Counted from the stretch's first letter, positions 1 to 11,178 are shown. The stretch is DNA of 64,000 bases from Isochrysis galbana (GCA_018136815.1 CM030931.1:10799072-10863071); one strand, 5' to 3'. Notes: generated by a model from the sequence alone, not told the origin. Translations and numbers: made by a program.

Positions 1-680
1 CCATGTCCAACATTGCTCCTTCCTCTTCCTCGCCCTTCGGCAATGCCCAAATACTCAAGCGGCCCTGGCCCCGGGCAGAAAGGGGTGCGCATCGGGCGAA
101 AACTTTCACAAGTCCGAGGATTTCTACAGCACGATTTTGTGGCAGGCCCCCGTGTCTCATAGCGGGAGGGTATTTCGACGAGGTGCAACATTTGGAACAG
201 GAGAACATTTGCTGCAAGAAACTTACATTCGACGGCTGAGGAAGGGAGGAGGAGGGTCTCGGTCTCGCAAAGCGACTGCAGAGAGTGAAGATGCGAATGT
301 ACGAACAATGTAGGACAATGTGACGGTTGCTCTTCTCTCAAATAACGAATCTTGTTTTGTCTAGTAGTGTGGTGCTGTCAAGAGAGTAGCTTCTTTTGGA
401 AGAGGGAATTTCAGCGTTCAGTTTCCTTTGTGTCCTCCCCCCATTTGACTGTGGGATGTGGGTCTAGGTTAGGTGGTTGAGCGAGGAGGGGGTCGCCTAG
501 CTATCATCGGGGTGCCCAAGTACAAGCGTTCGACTTCAAACCGTTTACAGCCATTCCTATGTCTGAGGGTGTATGCCTTGAGTGAAGAAGATGCTTTCAA
601 TGCGGCAGTCGCGGTGATGGTTTGTTGAGGGTGCACTCATGGCACTACTCTCTGACGCAAAAGCCAATTTTTTTCGTGGA
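1..680. other. No gene recognised (left edge)
   Basis: A 78-codon open frame runs from the left edge on the plus strand, but its composition is low in complexity and it shows no recognisable motif, so I do not call it. The rest has no convincing open frame on either strand. The stretch may be the distal 3' flank of the minus-strand coiled-coil gene that follows. Confidence 0.4.
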
Positions 681-689
681 CCCTTGGTA

Positions 690-1610
690 GAGTGTTTAGC
701 CGCCTTAGCTCATCGCCTTTCTTTGTCGTTGGTTCGACTTTGGACTTCACATTGCAATTTTTCACGATGACATCAAGTAAAATTGCCAAGTCATAGCCAG
801 AGCCTTCAAGGTTTTCAAGATGGTCGCGGCACTCCTACTCCTAGCGTTGCGCACCATTCATGACCTCATCCCCTGTGGTCATTCTCTTGTCATTTTAAAG
901 CTGGCCACCTGAGTTATTTCAATTTCATTTATTTTCCCTTGGGTTGTATGAGCTCGTCGTGTTTGTGTTTGGTCGCTTGGTCAACTTTGCGTTGCGCACA
1001 CTTCACTGCAACATCTGGTAGTGATGCTGCATAATCGCCTAGGATATCAGCTTTTTCAAGATGGTATTCGTAGTGCTGTGCACGCTTCATTAGCTGATTC
1101 TCCTCCAGCTGGCATCAAGCCTCGGACAAGGAGCAGATTCGAGGGCGATGGAAGAATCAAACATGAAAGCCTAAGGCCTACAACTCAATTGACACGACGG
1201 CGTACTCTCCGCTCACTTGTTGATGAGCGTGCCTCTTCAAAAGAATCATGCTTCTCAGTGCAACCCGTTATGCTTACCTGTTCTTGAGCCACCTTTGGCA
1301 TCTGTGAAGACTTCAGCACTCCAGTGCATATCCTTATTGTAGGCTCCCACTCTTCATCTGAGAGAGACTCTTGTATTTCTTTTAAAGTGCGGCGCCTTTG
1401 TTCTTTCAATCTAATTTCTTTTTCCTTTAGTCGTTTGAGCTCGTCATATTTCTTTGTTGCTTCTTCGACTTTGCGTTGCAAAGTTTGCACGACAACATCT
1501 GGTAGAAATGCTGTGTCATCGCCTGAGATATCAACTTTTTCAAGATGGTCCTGGTAGCGTTGTGCACGCTTCATTACCTCATCCGCCTCCAGTTGGCATC
1601 GAGCCTTTTG
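690..1610 (-). repeat. Three degenerate copies of one coiled-coil coding module
   Basis: Three segments, about 690-860, 935-1110 and 1430-1610, share the same order of landmarks on the plus strand: GAGCTCGTC, then TCGACTTTGCGTTGC, then ACATCTGGTAG, then a TTTTTCAAGATGG core, then a CTCATCCGCCTCCAG-like end. The 1430-1610 copy lies inside the open frame of the neighbouring gene and encodes a helical stretch around KRAQRYQDHLEKVD. The other two lie past the stop codon and have lost their frame. I read them as exon-internal duplications left to decay behind the gene. Confidence 0.6.
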
Positions 1611-4484
1611 CACGTCAAGTGCTTGTTGTGAAAGCCGAGCAACCTGGTCGGCAACATGATATTCTCGTGCAGCATTCAGATAGTTCTTGTACGTCTCTTC
1701 GCATTTTCGAATCATTGGTAACATTTGCTCGACTTCCGAGACCCATGATTTGCACTGGATATCTTCGAGGCGGCAGCGGTGGCGTTCATCCACCAATTGA
1801 ACTGAGGTCGAGGAGAGAATTCTTGTGGCCTTGACCCAGTCGCGTTCAATATCCTCAAGCCGACAGTGCCGCTTTTGTGCGTTTTGGTGACAAGATACCA
1901 CATCAGCCTCTGATAGCATGGAGCCGGACTCATCTAGCGGCTGTGCGTGCGAAATACTAGTAGTCGAGAATGCTAGCCCCACTTTAGGTACCATGGGCGT
2001 GGCGGTAGCATGTTCATCTGCGAGAGACTCTTGTATTTCTGTTACAGTGCGGCGCCTTTGTTCTTTCAATCTAATTTCTTTTTCCTTTAGTCGTTTGAGC
2101 TCATCTTTTTCCTTTAGTCGTTTGAGCTCATCTTCGTTCTCTGTTCTTCTCAACGCAGCGAACGCATCGTCTTGTTGCCCATCTGCGCAAGTCTCCTTTT
2201 CAATGCCGTCGTCCACGCTCGGATGAGTATCTGTACAACCATCTGCTTGAGACTCTGGAATCTGACGGAACGGCCGCAGTCGTTGGGGCTCAGTAGTTCC
2301 TGTCTCACAAGACATGCTCTCTGTTGTCGGCGAGGTGGCTTGCATGGCACTGCAATCCGTTACGGCAAAGGTGGCGTGGCAACAAGGTGCTGTCTCCAAT
2401 GAGGCCCGTAGGCCAGCATCGCCTAGTGCTGACATTGTGTGTTTGTCCTTCTGTGCCCATCGGATGGAATCATGGCTGCGGAGAGGGGCTGCTTCCTTCA
2501 TGGTGAAAACTGATGCATTCGATTGCTGTACTTCGGTCGGCTGCGCGTCTAGCGCCTCTATTTCCCACCATGGCTTACCATCGATGAGCGGAGGCAGATG
2601 CGTGCAAATGGAGAGGGCCTCCGGCATCCACGTACTCTCTAGGATGAATCGTGCGACAGCCTTTTGAAACCGTTGCCTGTGATTCAAGAGCTTCCTGGAT
2701 GCCACATCAATGATCTCGAAAGACTCAACCGCGGCACGCTTCTCGAAGGTGATCACGGCAAATACCGGCTTGTCATGCGGGATTGGTATAGTTGCTTTGA
2801 CCGCAGCATTCCGACGTTTCGCATGCTCCTTCCCGAGCTTAAGGATGTGCTCAAAGAGCAAACGATAGCTCGTGATGCCCGCGGGATTCCAGCATGCATC
2901 ACCCATGTGGTAAAGTGCCGCTGGCATGGTACGATGCATGCCCCTGAGCCAGCCCTGCTCACTTCGAAACACTTTCCCCTCATCGAGGAGAGGCACAGCC
3001 CGAAAGGTGTCTTTTGCGTCGCCAGGGGCGCTATCCACAACCAGAGCTATGGAACGATACTCCTCAGCATCCTTTTTTATCACGGATATGACCGTACCTG
3101 CGCGCCGTGTGCGTGTACCCATGTTTAGAAACCAATCTGTAATCGTGGTGAGAACTCCTGGGGCCCACATGCGCACCGTACAAGGGACGCATACCACGTC
3201 CTCGACCTTGAGCGGTGTGCTCGAGCGTTTTTAACCTAGTCTCCTGGTCTTCCGGCTGCTGAGGCCCACTCGTTGCAGCGATAGATGGCTTCCGACGCAA
3301 AGGTGACGGTGGCGTAGTGTACCTTGCCATTGAGGTGAGTACCTCTACTGCATTCGATTGGGTGGATTCAGACATGGCCAATCCACTTTCGCAGCTCCCA
3401 CAGCGAGCTGACCCTCCTCCAAAAGTGGATTCGATAAGTGTGACTTGAATCGGCGCATCCTCAGATGCACTCCATGCGCGCAGATCTAAAGTCTCTTCCG
3501 TGGCTTTCGGCTCTGCTTTGATATGGACAATGATCGCTTGAAGCAGTGGGGAAAAGCCATCCGCGAGGGACAACGTGAAGAGGGAGGGGTTGCGCTTCCA
3601 TTCCTGAGAATTCAAAGATGCAGCCGGGTTGGTTGGCCTCGCTTGAAGTGCGCAGGCTGAACAAGACATGAAACATCGGGACGGCAGGGCGCGATAGGAG
3701 ATGCTTTTGTCATAACGCTTACATCACACAGCTGGATGAACTCGGATAGAGACGACTCCATTGCCAAATCAAACCCTGTGGCCGACCGCTGGAAGTCCAG
3801 CACGACAAATCCGGCATACGCGGTGATCTGATCCAGCAGAACCTTCCTAATCATCTCATCAAGGATAGCCGAGTCGCGCGATGTGGTGAAGTGCTTCAGC
3901 TTCAATTGAAATCTTGCATTCACCTATGCCAAAGCACCGAGATTGGAATGCACATTGAGAAAGCCCAACATTTGGGTATGCATGAGTGCCATGTGCGCTC
4001 CACGCACTTTGTGAATGCTGATACGAGTCTTGTCAGCTCGATATATCAATGCCTCCACGGCGAATTCGACGGCAGCTACCAACAATTCCTTGTCTGAGGA
4101 ATCACCCGAAGCTGCCGCCACTTTCATTCTTCGGCAGAAGTTGAGGAGAGTATCCATGCCATGGATCCGAGTGACAAAAGGTGGCAGCTGAGCCTCTTGG
4201 TCTAACAGAATGTGGGACGCCGCACGGGGCCCTAACAGTTTGAACAGCATCCGAGAGAGTAGAAATCGCTCTGGGTGGGTATAGTCTGCCGGGGGGAGCG
4301 CAGCCCTGCGAGCAAATGGAAGAGAGGGGAAGGAAGATGTGGAGAAAGAGAGGGACATGGAGCAAAGATGGCGCGCAGGGTGAGCAGGCCAAGAGGACCT
4401 GATCAAGAGCTCGAGCATCAGCTCAGTGTCCGCGAGATCAGAGAGGCGGATCTCGAGCACATCATGCCGTGCGCGGGGCGGCAT
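1185..4484 (-). CDS. Five-exon gene for a large coiled-coil protein of unknown function
   Basis: The ATG at 4484 opens an exon ending at 4399. An intron (GTCCTC...GCAG, 4306-4398) leads to exon 2 (4008-4305), and a second intron (GTGCGT...ATAG, 3924-4007) to exon 3, starting at 3923 with VNARFQLKLKHFTTSR. Exon 4 covers about 3650-3207 and exon 5 about 3157-1185; the boundaries of exons 3/4 and 4/5 are not firmly resolved. The protein would be about 980 residues. Its last third is charged and helical, with two near-identical blocks holding KRLKEKEIRLKEQRRR, each followed by an EIQESL segment, and it ends in an Arg-rich tail. No enzymatic motif is visible and I do not recognise the family. A long CT/GA tract begins only 20 bp upstream of the start codon, as at several other genes here. 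A structural or scaffold role is possible but only an inference. Confidence 0.6.
1364..2108 (-). repeat. Intragenic direct duplication of an about 84-bp coding block
   Basis: Positions 1364-1447 and 2025-2108 match with only a few differences, in the same frame of the coiled-coil gene. Both encode a DELKRLKEKEIRLKEQRRR block followed by an EIQESL segment. A shorter extra unit of the same KRLKEK heptad follows at about 2109-2130. The high identity suggests a recent duplication or ongoing gene conversion inside the gene. Confidence 0.75.
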
Positions 4485-4504
4485 GCTCCAAGGGAGAGCA
4501 GCTC

Positions 4505-4507
4505 TCC

Positions 4508-4571
<64 letters not shown>

Positions 4572-4765
4572 CCTCTCTCTTCTCTCTTCTCTCCCCCCCT
4601 CCCTCCCTCCTCCCTCCCTCCCTCCCTCTCTCTCTCCCTCCCTCTCTCTCCCTCTCTCTCTCCTCTCTCTCTTCTCCCCCTCTCTTCTCTCTTCTCTCCC
4701 CCCTCCCCCCTCCCTCCCTCCCTCTCTTCTCTCTCTCTTCTTCTCCGTCTCCCCCCCTCCCCCCC
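4505..4765. repeat. CT/GA microsatellite tract
   Basis: About 260 bp of almost pure pyrimidine on the plus strand, beginning with an uninterrupted (CT)n run and continuing as CT/CCCT mixtures. It lies immediately upstream of the start codon of the minus-strand gene at 4484, so the sense strand of that gene is purine there. Open frames reading through it encode only Leu/Ser/Pro or Glu/Arg and are not genes. Confidence 0.95.
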
Positions 4766-5230
4766 GCCCATTTCCGGAGAGGAGCGACCACCTCCGGGTC
4801 AGTCAGTACCCGCCCACCACGTAACTCTCTCCATTTTAACGGAGTTTTTTTGTTGTGCCCCTGCTACACGGAGGCCACGGACGAACTTCCGCGAAGGCCA
4901 GCTCTAAGTTTAATACTTCGTGAGTGGCCTCCGTGATACAAGTAGGTGATCCAAAAAAGAGTCGAACGCGAACTCAACCCAAACTTTTTGACCGTTTGAA
5001 CACAGTCAACTGAGCACCCGTCAACTACAAGTACGCGCAACAACAAATAGTCGACCCGACCCCCGAAACGTCAATTTCCGGGGCCTACATGGCATATACA
5101 CAAGACGGCCCCGAGTATACACATTATACGCTGTGTATACAGCCTTTGGCTGTATACACAGTGTATACACAGCTGTATACACATACTATATAATATATTA
5201 GTAGTAGTAGATATATAGTGTGTATACATA
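4766..5230. other. Intergenic, with a GTGTATAC motif cluster
   Basis: No gene is seen. Between about 5095 and 5230 the octamer GTGTATAC and its relatives (TGTATACA, GTATAC) recur at least seven times, partly as inverted pairs, followed by TATATA runs. A second cluster lies at 7185-7280. The repeats could be remnants of a MITE or a local satellite; no function is shown. Confidence 0.5.
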
Positions 5231-5995
5231 TATATATATTTAAAAACCTTTTAATATTCTTACCGCACTCGCGGCGAATGGAACCACTACCCACTACAAG
5301 TAGCACGTAGCATACTCTCTACACCCCCATTCCCCGGCCCTTCTCCCCCCGCCATCAGGCGGCTCCCCCCGTACACTACTAGGGGGATTGGGGTGGAGGG
5401 CTTAGATATGGTCCGGTGGCCCGCGCCACCCTCCGGTGATCTTTCCCCCCTTCCTCCTGTGTCTCCGAGTGGGCGGCCCACTCTGTCTCGTCTTATCCTG
5501 TAAACAGGCGCGAGACTTACCGATTTTCCGGTGGGCGGAGCTCTCGCTCGCGCCCACCCCCTTTTCCGCGCTCTTTCTCCCCTCTCCTGCGGCACGCGCG
5601 ATGGCGCGCCTGCGGCAGGCCTCCAGCTGCCCTCTGGCGGCCCCTGGAGGCTCCTGGAGGCCAGCTCAGGGGGCAGAGGAGGCTGGGGCTGGGCCCTGGC
5701 CTCCCCTGCCTCTCCCTCGCTGGCGCTCCCGAGCCTCTGGGGCCCCCAGTCTGCACCTGTCTGCCTGTCGACCAGGGGGGGAGGGGGGGTTGGAGCAATG
5801 GGCTGGTCGCGAGGGGCCAGGATGGGCGAATGGGGCGAGCCTGTGGGGAAGGGAGTGGGTCAGTAGGGCAGTGGCCTCCTGGCAAGCCATCAGGCATGCC
5901 AGGAGGATGGGTGGTTCCTCCCCCATGGCAGGGGAGGAGTGGAGAGAGGGGGGGGCTCGTGCCCCCCCATGGGTCAACCAAGTATAAACTTAGTT
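5231..5995. repeat. GC-rich dispersed repeat, long copy
   Basis: The left end carries AACCTTTTAATATTCTTACC and the right end AAGTATAAACTTAGTT. The left half (5231-5640) matches 12373-12800 in inverted orientation, including the ATTAAAAGGTTT end motif. The right half, with a core around CAGCTCAGGGGGCAG and a CTGTCTGCCTG motif, resembles the copies at 24896-25608 and 28260-28970. The apparent open frames are GC-driven and differ between copies, so the unit looks non-coding. I cannot assign it to a superfamily. Confidence 0.65.
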
Positions 5996-6167
5996 GTGTA
6001 TACATATATATATACTACTATATTATATACAATATATATATGATATATGCTCAGCCTGCTGCAGCATCGGCAGCAGAACGAAATTGGTCCGTGCATGGAC
6101 AAATTAAGATAGCTGCCCGGTCGAGATTATCGCACATGACCGCAGACAAATTGGTTTTTGTCACGAA

Positions 6168-6701
6168 TAGGGGTAGGCATCTTTATCCATTGAAAATGCC
6201 ACATTTATCCATGAGAAATATCCAAGAAATATCCATCCGCCCCCCCCCCAAATATCCAAGCAAATATCCAATGCCCGCGTCACGCGCCGCTGCCGTTGCG
6301 CTTATTGCGGTTATACCGCAACATCACCGACGCTTCCACTATCAGCTAAGGTACTAGCCCGATCAGCATCAAACAAACATTGCAACAATGAAAACACACG
6401 TTCTGAAGAAGCTGGGTTTGGGGCTCAGACAAAGAGCCACCCTTGCCGCTAAGGCCCAAGTTGGGAACTTGGTGTGGTTAGATGCCCACCACCCAAGCAC
6501 CTGCTTGGTGAATTCCTTCACATACATCTGCATGGTCAATGTTAGTGCTAGTGCCCCCCGCCCCCCCCCAAAAGGCTAAAATTATCTCCCCCCCACCCCC
6601 CCACCCCCCCAAATATCCAGGAAGTATCCGAGATATATCCATTTGGGACCCCCCCCCAGAGATATCCAAGACAAATATCCGGATAAAGATGCCTACCCCT
6701 A
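6168..6701. mobile_element. hAT-like non-autonomous DNA transposon (MITE), complete
   Basis: Terminal inverted repeats are 20-21 bp: the left end reads TAGGGGTAGGCATCTTTATC and the right end (6681-6701) is its reverse complement. An identical 8-bp target duplication, GTCACGAA, sits at 6160-6167 and 6702-6709. The first and last 120 bp hold many copies of AAATATCC/ATATCC, like the subterminal transposase-binding repeats of hAT elements. An 8-bp duplication and a TAGGGG terminus are characteristic of hAT. The interior holds only a 63-codon frame of no recognised kind, so the element is non-autonomous. Intact ends and a perfect duplication suggest a fairly recent insertion. Confidence 0.88.
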
Positions 6702-6709
6702 GTCACGAA

Positions 6710-7500
6710 TCACTCGGCCTGCAGCCGCGCATGCAAGACGCTGCTTGGCGCCCAGACATATACATATATGCAAGTGGGATACTGATGAAGAGAGTGGAGA
6801 AGGCTCGGACGACGAGCATGCAGGAGATGACGAGGCTTGTGAACATGTCATCTTGAGACTTACAGCATAGTCAGTCATGTTTGCTTGTGTGTATTTGTTG
6901 TCTTACTTATGGCATAACGCATAACTTATGGTGTTATGTGTTATGTATATGGTATATGTATATATGGGAATATATATGGGTGTTTGGTGTTTGTTGCTGA
7001 AGAAGCATGTGATGTATGTGCTGATGTGTATGGACAAAGCACAAGAAGTGGAAGTGAGAAGAGGAGGACGGGGAGGCAATGTGGATGGAGGGGGCGCTCC
7101 CACGGGCGGGGGCGGGGGGCAGGCGGGCCGCCGCGGCCTTGCCGCGCCATCGCTGCGCGTGAGCGGCTCGCGCGCTCGCGCGCTTGTTTGTGTATACACT
7201 GTGTATACGGCCTCGGCGACCTGTGTATAATACACAGTTTTGGGGCCTGGCGTGTATACGCTGTATACGTATATGCCTTGTAGGTTCCGGGGGCGACCCC
7301 CCCGCTGGGACTCATAATAATCATAACCCGACCCCAGCCCCCCCCCCGACCCTAGATGTTAAACACAAGAACACACTGTTGTTAATAACTAAAAAGAAAA
7401 CAGATATGTTGAAAAACCACCTGGTCCTCTTTTGACGGAACGCGACTTGAGGGAGCTGGGGAGAGTCACTGCGTGTTGAGAGGAGCGGGGGGGGGGAGGG
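6710..7500. other. Intergenic, TA-rich then GC-rich, with second GTATAC cluster
   Basis: No gene is recognised. A TA/GT-rich stretch (6890-7000) is followed by GC-rich DNA and then by GTGTATAC/GTATAC motifs at 7185-7280, mirroring the cluster at 5095-5230. Open frames on both strands across 6900-7320 are overlapping shadows with no conserved features. Confidence 0.45.
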
Positions 7501-7580
7501 GAAGCGTTACTAAAAAGAAAACAGGACTATATTGAGGACAAAAAATTCACCTGGCCCTCTTTTGACGGAACGCGACTTGA
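7385..7580. repeat. Direct repeat of about 70 bp ending in a dispersed motif
   Basis: Segments 7385-7452 and 7507-7580 share CTAAAAAGAAAACAG near the start and CCTCTTTTGACGGAACGC near the end. The reverse complement of the end motif (TCGCRTTCCGTYRAAAG) recurs at about 33158-33178 and 40846-40866. The four occurrences suggest ends of a dispersed element, but no partner inverted repeat was found. Confidence 0.5.
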
Positions 7581-8654
7581 ATGCCGCCGGGGGTGGATTG
7601 CGACGAGGCACCGGCGCGCGGCTGGCGCGATTGGCGTCGCTGGCGCGGCGGATTCTGCTCACTCAGTGTCCTGGCTGGCCCGGACACCGGGCTGATGGCG
7701 AAGAAAGCCTTCGCAGCGCGCCCGGGCGCACACCTAATTCGGGCGCTCCGGGACCGCTCCGTTGGCGCGCTAGCGAGGGACGCGAGGGGGTGATTTGCGA
7801 TGAGGCGGCGGCGGGCATGGGGGGCAGTAGGAGGCGCACCTTGCAGCCTACGCGCATGGCTGTGGCTTGCCGAGGCACGCTGCGCCGGGGACGCGTCGAT
7901 TAGCGGCCCGACGCTCGCCCGCGCTCGAGTCGGACGTCGGCCCTCCGCGATAGTGATTTCTGGCCAATTTGCGCGTTTTCTGGTTACGCATCGCTGTGGG
8001 GGCTACCGTGGGGGGTCTAGGGCCCAAAGGGCACCGGATATGTGCTAGTTACACCTATCCGGTCACCATATCCAAAGATCTCGTAATGAATCCTCAATCT
8101 TGACTTGGTCAATTTTCACCCTTAGAAGTTAAAATAGCTGTTTGACCGCCCTATTACTTGCGCGGCATGAGGCAGAGTTCTTTCCACACCTCTTTCGCCG
8201 TGCGCTCCCGCCGATCCACTCCCCTCCTCATCGGCTTATGACCCCAAGTCCAAGTCAGAGCGCGATTCATGAAGGTGTGACGCAGGTGTGAACGTGGCTA
8301 GAGCCAAATGGAAATGGACCAGCATAGCGGGAACTTTGCTCATTTTTATCGCTGAGCTAGATGCTCGCATCTCCTGCCCTACTTGCGCTACACCCGAACT
8401 TGCCGCCAGCCAGAGCCCGAACTTCCACTACCACCACCAATGCTGGCAAATGACAAATAAAAATGTCAAGATGATTATAAGCTGGGGACGATGCGACTTT
8501 GATGCAACTGCGGCGCAGTGGCAGCGGCTAGCTGCCCGAGTAATTGCGATTCGCCGTTCCATGTCATATGTGCACAGCCGCTATGTTAATCATAGGCGCA
8601 GCTGCGCCCATGTGTGGCGATTTCGGTGCGTGTGAGCAAACATTGGAGGAACCC
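7581..8654. other. No gene recognised
   Basis: About 1 kb without a convincing gene. Plus-strand frames at 7532-7903 and 7800-8048 are Arg/Gly/Ala-rich products of GC-rich sequence, and a 115-codon frame at 8288-8635 carries no motif. I see no repeats here. Confidence 0.35.
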
Positions 8655-9338
8655 TCATGCGAAGGGGTCTGAAAAGGTCTTCGAGAAGTGCTGACTGCGC
8701 GGGTGATGGGCGTGGATGCCTGCGTGTGCCGGTCCGACGCCAATAGCATTGATCGAGGTCAAGGATGCGGGCGCCTCGCGCGGCGGTGGTTCGGCGCCAA
8801 ACTCGGGTGGCATGCTCACGAGCGAGGTGGCAACGGAGAGTGGCGCCTTGCCGGTGCGGAGGAGCTGCCCCCACGTCTGCTGAAGCGACTCGGCATCGAT
8901 GGCAGGCGGCGGCGCAGGGAGTGTCGTTGGCGCGCCACTATGCAGTGGCCGCACGCCGGCCGCCTGTCTCGCCTCCGCCCTTGCGCGCTCCTCGTCGAGG
9001 TCCGGCCTCCTCCTCGGCTTCTCTGGGGGTGCGTTGCTCCATGTGATCGGATTGAGGGGCAACTGGCTCTGACGAGGCACCTCAAGGCTAGTGGGCACCG
9101 ATGGCCGCGCAGGGTCCCTGATCCCGTAGATCAGCGACTTTGTGTCCCCTCCCTCGCGCGTGGTGGCCATCCCAAAGCTCTTTCCACCTGGGTGTGAAGA
9201 AGAGGTGGAAAAGCCGTGGCTCTTCCAGTGGGTGTAGCTGGCGTGAGAGGGGCCGTACGCCTCGGAGGGAGAGGAGTGGAGCAGCTCGGACACGCCGTAC
9301 TTTTGAGTACGGCTCGCTGTGCCCGCAGCGGGTTGCAT
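8655..9338 (-). CDS. Conserved-looking protein of 227 residues, unknown function
   Basis: I chose the ATG at 9338 because upstream codons run into a low-complexity Arg/Glu stretch encoded by the CT/GA tract. The protein begins MQPAAGTASRTQKYGVSELL and has a middle Ser/His/Gly segment (HGFSTSSSHPGGKSFGMA). A Pro-rich region, a charged patch (PRRRPDLDEERARAEAR) and a C-terminus ending FSKTFSDPFA follow. It is hydrophilic, with no signal peptide or membrane segment. I do not recognise the family; the spacing of short Tyr/Gly/Ser motifs resembles axonemal microtubule-associated proteins, which is only a guess. A long GA/CT tract lies 170 bp upstream of the start, as at other real genes in this window. 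Introns may have been missed. Confidence 0.5.
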   Translation of the reverse strand: MQPAAGTASRTQKYGVSELLHSSPSEAYGPSHASYTHWKSHGFSTSSSHPGGKSFGMATTREGGDTKSLIYGIRDPARPSVPTSLEVPRQSQLPLNPITWSNAPPEKPRRRPDLDEERARAEARQAAGVRPLHSGAPTTLPAPPPAIDAESLQQTWGQLLRTGKAPLSVATSLVSMPPEFGAEPPPREAPASLTSINAIGVGPAHAGIHAHHPRSQHFSKTFSDPFA

Positions 9339-9504
9339 GGGGGGAAGAACGGGTGGGGGGGTGGGGTGGGGGGGGGGGGGGGGCTCGGGTCGTCCAGGAG
9401 AGCAAGGAAGCCAGCGAACACCTCCTGGCCGTTTCTTCTCTCTCGCGGCTCGACTTTTAAAGTGCCACGAGGGCCTCTCCTCCATACCATCTCTCCGTTT
9501 CATC

Positions 9505-9551
9505 TCTCTCTCTCTCTCTCTCCCTCTCTCTCTCTCTCTCTCCTCTCTCTC

Positions 9552-9601
<50 letters not shown>

Positions 9602-9692
9602 CTCTCCTCTCTCTCCTCTCTCTCCTCTCTCTCCTCTCTCTCCTCTCTCTCCTCTCTCTCCTCTCTCTCCTCTCTCTCCTCTCTCTCCTCTC
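9505..9692. repeat. CT/GA microsatellite tract
   Basis: Nearly pure (CT)n on the plus strand, the second half organised as TCTCTCTCC octamers repeated more than ten times. It lies upstream of the minus-strand gene starting at 9338. Confidence 0.95.
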
Positions 9693-10457
9693 CTCTCTGT
9701 GTGGCGGACGTTGGCCCCGTTGGAGTACTACTTTTATAAGTAGCAAGTAGTAATAGTAAAGACCAGTAACATCATCCAGTGGTGATAGGTTTCATCATGA
9801 AAGAAACATAAAACTTAAAACAGCTGAGTGTTCTCAAGGTGGTTAGAAAGGAATTCTGAGAAGGGGCGCTGGGGGGGGTTGAGGGGGGGGGGGGCGAAAC
9901 GGCTAGGCGATCTCCGTCGAGCTGCTGCTGTATGCGCCCACACACATGGTGATGGTGAGGAGGAAGGCCACCCATGGCCGCTATCGCTATCCGCTTCGTG
10001 AAGCGCAACAGCGCAACACGCAACACCGCGTGGAAGGGAGCGGGAGCGGCGGCGGCGGGAGGAGACAAGTGCAAGTGCGGCAACACGGGCGACCAGGCAA
10101 TAGCAGTTAGAAAGTTCAGTCCTTAAACTAAGGACGGTGTCCTTGAAAATCCATGAAATCTATAAGCTATAAGGACTCTGGCCTTCAATGCCTTTGATGT
10201 GGCTTAGAGCTTAGAGTGAGCTTTTGGGACATCCCACCCCCTGAAACAAATCATCTTTACCTCCCATTCAGCCTAAGCTCTCCCCATGACCAACTCTGCA
10301 GAGCTTGTCTTCGTTCACTTTTGCTGCCACATTCACATTCAGCATGCGGTGCTGCACGTCGGACGATCCGCTCACGTGGGAGGAGTTTTTTTTAGCCCTT
10401 TTGAGCCGTATGTTGACATATTGGGCCGTTGGATGGCAAAATCACGCTTCGTCGTCA
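9693..10457. other. No gene recognised
   Basis: GC-rich spacer with several poly-G runs (around 9870-9895). A 104-codon minus-strand frame at 9772-10086 is Pro/His-rich and unconvincing. A short inverted sequence, TCCTTAAACTAAGGA, lies near 10120. Confidence 0.35.
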
Positions 10458-10877
10458 CTTAAGGTCTCAAAGAGGGCAATCAAAGCAGCATTTCATCCCC
10501 TGGGAACCATGGGTGGAAGAGCTTTCCAATGGGGGCATCAGCCTTGACGGATAAAGGTACCCAGCTTTCTAGGACCAGTCCTAGAAACTAGGACGGACTT
10601 TGCTAGATGAGAGCATGAGCATACCATGTTATTTTGTCCCAAGCTTGGCTATTGAGTTACCACATGCATGTCCTCATTCAATGTTCCAGGTGTACCTAGG
10701 CACCATTCCCTCAGCAACACCGAGTTTTGTGACGCGTTTACGGGTCACCTGGTCGGAATTGCTGCTTGTCCTAGAAACGGGAGAAATGGCTGATACCACC
10801 CAATGGGGAGCTCTTCTACCCATGGTCCCCAGGAGATGAAATGTTGCTTTGACTGCCCTCTTTGAGACCTTCAGTGA
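10458..10877. repeat. Foldback element with about 87-bp inverted arms
   Basis: Segment 10458-10544 is the approximate reverse complement of 10788-10877. Shared landmarks are GGTCTCAAAGAGGGCA, CATTTCAT and ACCATGGGT on the left against CTACCCATGGT, GATGAAAT and TGCCCTCTTTGAGACC on the right. The arms match at roughly 85 per cent and enclose a loop of about 245 bp. A short palindrome around TCCTAGAAACTAGGA (10573-10592) sits inside the loop. No target duplication was recognised. A MITE or other foldback transposon relic is likely. Confidence 0.7.
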
Positions 10878-10950
10878 CCAAGAGGGTGCAACCTCAGGTT
10901 TGGTTGTTTTTTCCGCAAGTGCCCCCCCATGTGGACGGTATAAGTTCTAC

Positions 10951-11178
10951 TTAAAGGACCCCCTTATTATAGTACAAACGGGATCTCCGCGGCATTTGCG
11001 CCGATGGTCGGGCGGCGGAGGTGTCTAGGCACTGCCCGGCGGGAACCGCGTCGGTCGGCGAGGTGGTGATGTACTTCACAGTCGGCGGGCGACGACCACT
11101 CGGTACAAACTTGCAGGTTTCAGATGTATACTCACCGAACGACTTCTTTTTTGCACCGGTATGTAGTAAGCATATCAT
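10951..11178 (-). CDS. Small open frame, 75 residues, unknown
   Basis: The frame opens near 11178 and reads MICLLHTGAKKKSFGEYTSE, continuing with a basic, Pro/Thr-containing stretch and ending in RRSRLYYNKGVL. It is divergent to the plus-strand frames that begin about 40 bp away, across an AT-rich spacer. It has no recognisable domain. Its composition is less GC-driven than shadow frames, so it may be real, possibly part of the same foreign fragment as the next entry. Confidence 0.3.
   Translation of the reverse strand: MICLLHTGAKKKSFGEYTSETCKFVPSGRRPPTVKYITTSPTDAVPAGQCLDTSAARPSAQMPRRSRLYYNKGVL

Noticed and set aside
5287-6005. Several 100-180-codon frames on both strands in the GC-rich repeat
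   Set aside because: None is conserved between the five copies of the repeat; driven by GC content.
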